Below are positions 42,757 to 47,343 of a stretch of DNA of 47,343 nucleotides, piece after piece. The stretch's first letter is position 1. Each line of letters opens with the position of its first letter. The notes under the pieces were generated by a model. That model ran no database searches. It was not told the DNA's origin and was given only the letters and a program-made list of their open reading frames with translations. The stretch comes from an uncultured Prevotellaceae bacterium (lineage in GTDB: Bacteria; Bacteroidota; Bacteroidia; Bacteroidales; Bacteroidaceae), in contig CAMJQA010000019.1 in the NCBI GenBank assembly GCA_946407895.1, positions 1-47,343 on the forward strand, given 5' to 3'. Made by a program: the position numbers and the translations under genes.

Positions 42757-42787
42757 TTTGTATTTCGCTCGGTTTACACTACCTTTG
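42757..42787 (+). promoter_or_regulatory. Promoter of the coiled-coil protein and trmB
   Basis: TTTG (42757-42760), a 19-bp spacer and TACCTTTG (42780-42787). The start would be near 42793, 26 bases before the ATG. Confidence 0.75.
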
Positions 42788-42818
42788 CACCTTGAAATAA
42801 TAATATTAGGTAACGGAA

Positions 42819-43694
42819 ATGAACAAAAAAAGCATTTATGGTGTAGTTGCAGCTCTTGTGCTGCTCACAGCGATTATAGGCTTTCTGGTGTATCGGATGT
42901 ACGAACAGCGCAGGGAGAGTAACCAAATGTTGGAACTGGCCGAAATGGACAAACTTGAAATGGAAAACGAATATGAGGAGTTTGCCCGCCAGTATAGCGA
43001 GATGAAGACTCAGATCAACAATGACTCGCTAGTGGCTCAACTTGAGCAGGAGCAACAGCGCACAGAGGAACTGCTAGCCGAACTGAAGCGTGTGAAGAGT
43101 AATGATGCTGCCGAAATTATGCGTCTGAAGAAGGAACTTGCCACTTTACGGAAGGTGCTACGCAGTTATGTTTTGCAGATTGACTCGCTCAACCGCATGA
43201 ATGCCGAGCTTACGCAGGAAAATACCAACCTGAAGACTCAGAACCGTCAGGCTCAGGCCCATATAAACTCGCTCAGCTCTGAAAATGAGACGCTCAGCAG
43301 CAAGGTGGAAATTGCCAGCCAGCTGGATGCTACGGGCATCAGGGCCGAGGGACGCAACAAGCGCGGAAAGGCTGCCAAAAAGATCAAGGACGTCAAGAAG
43401 TTCGTCATCAGCTTTACCGTGGCGCGCAACGTCACTACCTCAACCGGTATACGCAGCATCTACGTGCGCATTGCTACACCTACAGGCGACGTCCTGTCAA
43501 AGGGCGGAACTTTCCAGTTCGAGAACCGCAATTTGGAGTACAGTATTCGCAAGGATATCGAATACACAGGCGAGGAGCAGGGCGTACAGGTTTATTGGGA
43601 CGTAGCCGAGGCTCTCAGTGCTGGCACGTATCGCGTGGATATTTTTGCCGACGGACATAATATCGGCAGCACAACATTTACTTTCGAGAAGTAA
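42819..43694 (+). CDS. Membrane-anchored coiled-coil protein
   Basis: This 291-aa protein has one N-terminal transmembrane helix ([20 protein letters not shown]). A long coiled coil follows (about 35-165: [20 protein letters not shown] and similar), then a basic linker ([20 protein letters not shown]). The C-terminal domain is beta-rich (about 195-291; [40 protein letters not shown]). This layout occurs in Bacteroidota proteins of unknown function, and the C-terminal domain could be an Ig-like module facing the periplasm. The stop overlaps the trmB start by one base (TAATG), so the two are translationally linked. No enzyme motif is visible. Confidence 0.8.
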   Translation: MNKKSIYGVVAALVLLTAIIGFLVYRMYEQRRESNQMLELAEMDKLEMENEYEEFARQYSEMKTQINNDSLVAQLEQEQQRTEELLAELKRVKSNDAAEIMRLKKELATLRKVLRSYVLQIDSLNRMNAELTQENTNLKTQNRQAQAHINSLSSENETLSSKVEIASQLDATGIRAEGRNKRGKAAKKIKDVKKFVISFTVARNVTTSTGIRSIYVRIATPTGDVLSKGGTFQFENRNLEYSIRKDIEYTGEEQGVQVYWDVAEALSAGTYRVDIFADGHNIGSTTFTFEK

Positions 43695-44485
43695 TGGGGA
43701 AGGGTAAACTGGCCAAGTTCGCCGAAATGGCACAGAACCCTCTTGTGGTGGAGTGCCCCTTTGCAGTCATGCAGCAGGGCAATTTCAATATGCGCGGCCG
43801 CTGGGCTTCAGACTTCTTCCACAACGGCAACCCCATAGTCCTGGAACTGGGATGTGGCAGGGGCGAATATACCGTGGGCTTGGGGCGCCTGTTCCCCGAT
43901 AAGAATTATATCGGTGTGGATATAAAGGGGGCCCGTATGTGGACTGGAGCTCGCGAAGCACTATTGGGCGGAATGCAGAATGTAGGCTTCCTGCGCACCC
44001 ACATAGAGTTTATACAGCAGTTCTTTGTTCCAGACGAGGTCAGTGAGATATGGCTCACCTTCTCCGACCCCCAAATGAAGAAGGCCACAAAGCGCCTCTC
44101 CAGCACGTGGTTCCTGCAGCGTTACCGCCAGTTCATGACCGATGGGGGGCTCATACACCTGAAGACGGACAGCAACTTTCTCTTCACCTATACCGAGGAG
44201 ATGCTGCGCGCCAACGCCCTGCCTGTGCTCTGTCAGACCCGCGACCTCTATGCCGATACCGATTCTGCAACTGTCGACGAGGGCGAAAATGTAGCCTTGA
44301 GGAGCGCCCGTGCCATACAGACATATTACGAGCAGATGTGGCGGGGACGTGGCATACCTATCAAGTACCTCTGTTTCCGTCTGCCGCAGCAGGGGAACCT
44401 TGTAGAGCCTGACGTAGAAATTCCCCTTGACGAATACCGCAGCTACTGCCGCACGAAGCGTAGCAACTTGGAAACATCGAAATAA
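43694..44485 (+). CDS. trmB: tRNA (guanosine-46 N7)-methyltransferase
   Basis: This 263-aa SAM-dependent methyltransferase adds m7G at position 46 of tRNA. Motif I is [15 protein letters not shown], followed by [12 protein letters not shown] (acidic residue after strand 2). The family-specific block is [20 protein letters not shown], which corresponds to the F-x-DPW/Q-x-K-x-R-H/L motif; here the residue after DP is Gln instead of the usual Trp, as in other Bacteroidota. It ends with a C-terminal domain carrying KYLCFRLP. Length is normal. The start overlaps the upstream stop by one base, and a strong terminator follows at 44489. Confidence 0.92.
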   Translation: MGKGKLAKFAEMAQNPLVVECPFAVMQQGNFNMRGRWASDFFHNGNPIVLELGCGRGEYTVGLGRLFPDKNYIGVDIKGARMWTGAREALLGGMQNVGFLRTHIEFIQQFFVPDEVSEIWLTFSDPQMKKATKRLSSTWFLQRYRQFMTDGGLIHLKTDSNFLFTYTEEMLRANALPVLCQTRDLYADTDSATVDEGENVALRSARAIQTYYEQMWRGRGIPIKYLCFRLPQQGNLVEPDVEIPLDEYRSYCRTKRSNLETSK

Positions 44486-44488
44486 GAA

Positions 44489-44531
44489 ACGGACGACAGA
44501 CCTGGGAAACGAGGTCTGCCGTCTGTTTTTG
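44489..44531 (+). terminator. Intrinsic terminator after trmB
   Basis: A 15-bp stem with one mismatch (44489-44503 with 44512-44526), an 8-base loop and a run of T residues lie just after the trmB stop. The opposite strand is a weaker terminator for the TonB receptor gene. Confidence 0.8.
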
Positions 44532-44590
44532 TATAAACCTTGCCCGGTTTCTGCTTTTTTTGAAAGGCAGGCTATAGTGCCGAGCGCAAA

Positions 44591-46693
44591 TCAGAACCTT
44601 ACGGTGCCCCCAGCTAGGATGCAGATGCCGGGCTGCGGAACGTTGCCTAGGTCGTAATACCTGTGGTCGGTGATATTTGTGCCTTGCACGAACAGGTCAT
44701 AGTGGTGGTCTCTCCAGAGTAGCTTTACGTCCAGCGTGGCATAGGGATGATAGTTCACCAGATTGCCCGAGTTCAGTCCGCGCAGATAGCCCATAGTGGT
44801 GTCCGTGTAATAGAGCAGGTAACTGCCCATGCGGTCCTGCCAGCGTACGCTCCAGTTGGCCGACAGGCGGTCCCAGATACGATGGTTGAGGCTTGCCACA
44901 ATCTTGTGCCTCAGGTACTCCAGTGCATAGTTGGACTTAAAGATGGCTACGTCATCATGCCGCTCCTGGTGGATATATGTGTAGCCGATGCTGAGACTCT
45001 GTACCCAAATGTCCCGTCCGATGAGCGGAGTGAAATCCATCTTTACTTCCGTCTGCACTCCCAGGTTGTCCAGGTTGAAGGCGGTGGAGTGATACGTGTC
45101 CTCCTTGTTGTACATCACCCAGTCAATCATCTGTCGCCCGCGGTGGTAGAAGCCGCGCAGGGTGCCCGTCAGCCCTGGCCGCCGGTACTGCATGCCTACC
45201 TGAATGGAGTGGTTCTCTTCGGGCCGCAACCCCTTGTTGCCCTCATGTGTGGCGCTCTTGTAGTATAGTTCGGTGAATGTGGGCAGCCGGAAACCTTTGT
45301 TGTATGAGGCAAAGACCTTCCACTGCGTGCACGGCCGCCATGCCACGTCCACTCCCGGATAGAAGCGGAACCGGTGGTTCACGCTCGTAGCCATGTTGGC
45401 TAGCACCCCGGCAGATATGGTCCAGTGGTCTAGTACGATGTTGTGCTCTATGTTGTATGATACCAGTGTGCGGTCATCCTGCCGGGCGTAGTAGATGCTG
45501 TCCTGGTTCCTCACCTTTACGTATTGCGTCTCCTCCAGGTCGCGTCCCAGGTTGGTGCTCAGTATGCCCTCCTGCCTCAGTTCCGTGCCTACAGCCGTGC
45601 GTCCCAACTTCCAGTTGAAGTAGCCGCCCACCCTGAGGCCATAGACGTCGCCCTGGTGGAAGTTCTCGCCGAAACGCTCACCGCGCACCAGTTCGAAGTT
45701 GTCGTAGGTGCGGTTCCAATATACATTTGGCGTCAGGTGGAAGCGTCCCTTCGTCTCAGCTCCCACGCTCATCAGCCATCGCTCGTTGCGCTCATACTGG
45801 TTGGGGTAGGCCGCGCTATAGAATGTGTTTGCCCCGTACGCCTTGCGGCTCATGCCTGCCTGCCAGTTTAGGCTGAGGGCATCGCCCTGCCATTCGCCTT
45901 GGTAATAGATCTGCCCGCGACGCCAGTCACTGTTCATTGTGCCGCCGTTGCTGCGTCCGCCGCCTCCGCTCAGGGTGTTCGCCAGGCGGTTTGCTGCCAG
46001 GCCAATCCGCCCGCAGGCCTGAAAGGTGCCGAACGATCCGGCCCGGGCCGTTGCGCTACCTTCGACTCCGCTCTTATCGGCGGGCTCCGGCGAGGCCTTT
46101 CGCGTCACTACGTTGATGGCTCCGCCGAAGGCTGTGGCGCCATAGACGCGACTGGCTGCGCCCTCCAGCACTTCGATGCGTTCAATATCATCGATGCTGA
46201 CGGGTAAGTCCATCGAAAGGTGTCCTGTGTGGGGATTGCTGACGTTTACACCGTTGAGCAACAGGGTCATCTGGTCAAAGGTGCCACCGTCAATGCTGAC
46301 GTCCGTCTGTACTCCAAAGCCACCGCGCTGACGGACATCCACGCCCGTGGCTAATTTCAGCAGGTCATTAATACTCTGTACCCCCGCCCGTTCAATCTCC
46401 TGGCGGCTGAGTACACCTACAATTCGTGCCGACTGCAACTCAGTCAGCGGAGCCATGGTACCGCTCACGGTTACCTCTTCCAGCCTCTCCTCATGCTCGT
46501 CCTCCTGCCTGGTGCTGGGCACAGGGTTCGTTCCCAGTGATGCCTCTGCCTGGGCTGCAACACCCAGGGTGGCTGCACTAAGCACACCTATGCGCACCTG
46601 GCGCTTCAGACTGGCAAAGGCGCTGTAGCCACGTCGCGCAAACTGGCGCCACGTAACCGTCTCCTTGGCTCGTTCAAAATGTGTCTTGTACAT
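44591..46693 (-). CDS. TonB-dependent outer-membrane receptor (BtuB-like)
   Basis: This 700-aa protein has a plug domain and a 22-strand barrel. The plug shows VTVSGTMAPLTELQSARIVG (TonB-box region nearby), DLLKLATGVDVRQRGGFGVQ and DIERIEVLEGAASRVYGATA followed by FGGAINVVT, the classic plug motifs. The barrel ends in a terminal Phe as usual. The N-terminus is an extended signal peptide of about 50 residues: a basic stretch (TVTWRQFARRGYSAFASLKR) precedes the hydrophobic core (IGVLSAATLGVAAQA). Substrate may be a cobalamin-like corrinoid, a siderophore or a glycan. No neighbour identifies it, and I see no cobalamin riboswitch upstream. Promoter at 46743-46774. Confidence 0.88.
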   Translation of the reverse strand: MYKTHFERAKETVTWRQFARRGYSAFASLKRQVRIGVLSAATLGVAAQAEASLGTNPVPSTRQEDEHEERLEEVTVSGTMAPLTELQSARIVGVLSRQEIERAGVQSINDLLKLATGVDVRQRGGFGVQTDVSIDGGTFDQMTLLLNGVNVSNPHTGHLSMDLPVSIDDIERIEVLEGAASRVYGATAFGGAINVVTRKASPEPADKSGVEGSATARAGSFGTFQACGRIGLAANRLANTLSGGGGRSNGGTMNSDWRRGQIYYQGEWQGDALSLNWQAGMSRKAYGANTFYSAAYPNQYERNERWLMSVGAETKGRFHLTPNVYWNRTYDNFELVRGERFGENFHQGDVYGLRVGGYFNWKLGRTAVGTELRQEGILSTNLGRDLEETQYVKVRNQDSIYYARQDDRTLVSYNIEHNIVLDHWTISAGVLANMATSVNHRFRFYPGVDVAWRPCTQWKVFASYNKGFRLPTFTELYYKSATHEGNKGLRPEENHSIQVGMQYRRPGLTGTLRGFYHRGRQMIDWVMYNKEDTYHSTAFNLDNLGVQTEVKMDFTPLIGRDIWVQSLSIGYTYIHQERHDDVAIFKSNYALEYLRHKIVASLNHRIWDRLSANWSVRWQDRMGSYLLYYTDTTMGYLRGLNSGNLVNYHPYATLDVKLLWRDHHYDLFVQGTNITDHRYYDLGNVPQPGICILAGGTVRF

Positions 46694-46742
46694 CTTTTTT
46701 TAATTAATAATGTTAATTTTGATTTGGTCCTGAAACCGGGTG

Positions 46743-46774
46743 CAAAGGTACGAATAAGCAAGGGATAACGCAAA
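46743..46774 (-). promoter_or_regulatory. Promoter of the TonB-dependent receptor
   Basis: TTTG (46774-46771), a 20-bp spacer and TACCTTTG (46750-46743) on the minus strand. The start would be near 46737, with a leader of about 44 bases. Confidence 0.7.
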
Positions 46775-46837
46775 TTTAATCTAGTTTTAATTTGCTTATC
46801 CGGGCAAGAATACAATCGGGCGTAGTATAATCCTACT

Positions 46838-46911
46838 TTTGGCCGAAGAAACTCTCGCTTGCATCATTTTTTAGATAAGTTTGGAAAATCGCTCACTTAA
46901 TCGTACCTTTG
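46838..46911 (+). repeat. Copy of the promoter-bearing repeat with an intact promoter
   Basis: TTTGGCCGAAG (46838) is followed by ATTTT-rich sequence, AAAATCGCTCACTTAATCG and TACCTTTG. The order and near-identical distances (47 bp against 45 bp) match the copy at 42629-42683. TTTG (46880-46883), a 20-bp spacer and TACCTTTG (46904-46911) form a consensus promoter pointing rightward into DNA without a clear gene. Confidence 0.65.
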
Positions 46912-47015
46912 CAGATGAAATGTCTGGGCGGGATACGTGTTGGACGATATGCACCCAAGATAGGATACACTTTTTAAAGGTTGAAATGATATGTATTGTG
47001 CGTGTTTCAGAATAG

Positions 47016-47204
47016 TTTTGGTGCCCAGGCTTACTGACGACCAACGGAAAAAGCGACGAGGTGACGTCCAATACAATATGGATGTGTTTCACCTGTGACT
47101 CATCGTATTACTTCAACCCCTACATGTTGCCCTATCGCGAAGAGGGGAATGTGAAGTTTCCCTTCTTCCTGCCCCCGGACAGGCACTATGTAAGCAAGGC
47201 CTGA
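47016..47204 (+). pseudogene. Possible gene relic, C-terminal fragment
   Basis: A 62-codon open frame begins after an in-frame TAG and has no good start codon. Its translation looks protein-like: WMCFTCDSSYYFNPYMLPY, EEGNVKFPFFLPPDRHYVSK, ending in Ala and stop. I recognise no family. A 20-codon ORF (46915-46977, MKCLGGIRVGRYAPKIGYTF) in another frame sits just after the promoter at 46880-46911. Together they may be the decayed start and end of one gene. Confidence 0.35.
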
Positions 47205-47235
47205 TAACGGCGACGGCCATCCCACAAAATCTAAA

Positions 47236-47281
47236 ATATCCCTGAAGATATAAAAGGAGGGCCTTTCATCTTCAAGGATAT
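47236..47281 (-). terminator. Terminator hairpin downstream of tRNA-Arg
   Basis: A 14-bp nearly perfect stem (47236-47249 with 47268-47281) with an inner AAAGG/CCTTT pair lies just beyond the 3' end of the minus-strand tRNA. T residues follow on that strand. Confidence 0.65.
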
Positions 47282-47293
47282 CTTTATCTTTTG

Positions 47294-47343
47294 TGATCCC
47301 GTTGGGATTCAAACCCAAGACCTTCAGAACCGGAATCTGACGC
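47294..47343 (-). tRNA. tRNA-Arg(CCG), 3' half (cut by window edge)
   Basis: The minus strand reads TCAGA-TTCCGGT-TCTGA, an anticodon arm with anticodon CCG (complement at 47331-47333). A variable loop (AGGTC), a T arm TTGGG-TTTGAAT-CCCAA and an acceptor strand CGGGATC with discriminator A follow. The 5' half lies outside the window. No CCA is encoded. Confidence 0.85.

Larger units (their letters stand above)
42515..42787 (+). repeat. Promoter-bearing repeat, two imperfect units of about 161 bp
   Basis: Matching blocks recur with an offset of 160-162 bp: AAATCGCTC (42515 and 42675), TAGGCTGTA(C/T)CTCGG (42556 and 42718), AAAATAAATC, and TCGCTCGGTTT (42603 and 42765). Unit 2 ends in the intact promoter of the next gene. 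The matching box in unit 1 has decayed from TACCTTTG to TACCCTCG. Parts also match the copy at 46838-46911. Confidence 0.75.

Noticed and set aside
46694..47293. Cobalamin riboswitch upstream of the TonB receptor
   Set aside because: Considered because the receptor is BtuB-like, but the receptor's leader is only about 44 bases and no B12-box-like sequence is visible.

Overview
The window is chromosomal DNA from a member of the Bacteroidales. It is most like Prevotella and relatives, but the sequence alone does not fix the species. The evidence is repeated Bacteroidota-type promoters (a -33 TTTG or TTG and a -7 TAnnTTTG about 20 bp apart), short C-terminal sorting tails of the type IX secretion kind, a Na+-pumping methylmalonyl-CoA decarboxylase operon, secreted glycan hydrolases (GH106, GH43), and a BT4734-like primase/DUF3987 mobile cassette.

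Bases 1-13700 are accessory DNA. They start with the 3' tail of an unknown gene and a chimeric ORF that ends in an IS3 transposase-like tail. A RelE/Gp49-type toxin and XRE antitoxin pair follows (1549-2176). Next is a compact six-gene operon (2253-10023) with its own promoter and an intrinsic terminator. In order it encodes a small unknown protein, a NurA-like nuclease, a HerA-like ATPase, a GHKL (Hsp90/MORC-like) ATPase, a radical SAM protein and an unknown 347-aa protein. Every junction overlaps or is separated by 8 nt or less, so the genes are very probably co-expressed. I read it as a candidate DNA-targeting defence system and the most interesting object here. NurA with HerA supplies an end-resection or degradation engine, the GHKL ATPase a clamp or sensor, and the radical SAM protein an unexpected chemical activity. 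Defence is inference; no assay or database search backs it. A mobile cassette follows (10281-13704): two small proteins, a primase/helicase carrying an in-frame repeat insertion, and a lysozyme-like gene cut off after about 12 codons at a 48-bp direct repeat.

Bases 13723-23365 are mostly core metabolism. On the minus strand are a metallophosphoesterase, a MATE exporter and a secreted GH43-like protein. On the plus strand are methylmalonyl-CoA decarboxylase (mmdA, gamma subunit, a biotin carrier with two biotinyl domains, mmdB), xseA-xseB and ilvE. A strong bidirectional hairpin at 23584-23615 separates ilvE from the next block.

Bases 23728-38143 are a minus-strand block of secreted proteins. 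They are a 1,949-aa beta-helix repeat protein with a sorting tail, a CotH/lamin-tail protein, a beta-propeller glycosidase-like protein and a GH106 alpha-L-rhamnosidase. No SusC/SusD pair is present.

Bases 38346-46693 hold mrp, nrdG and nrdD (anaerobic ribonucleotide reductase), then a coiled-coil membrane protein with trmB, and a TonB-dependent receptor. The last 600 bases hold a promoter-bearing repeat, a probable gene relic and the 3' half of a minus-strand tRNA-Arg(CCG). A dispersed repeat carrying the core CGCTCnCTTAATnGTAnCTTTG recurs at 42515-42787 and 46838-46911 and seems to supply or once to have supplied promoters.
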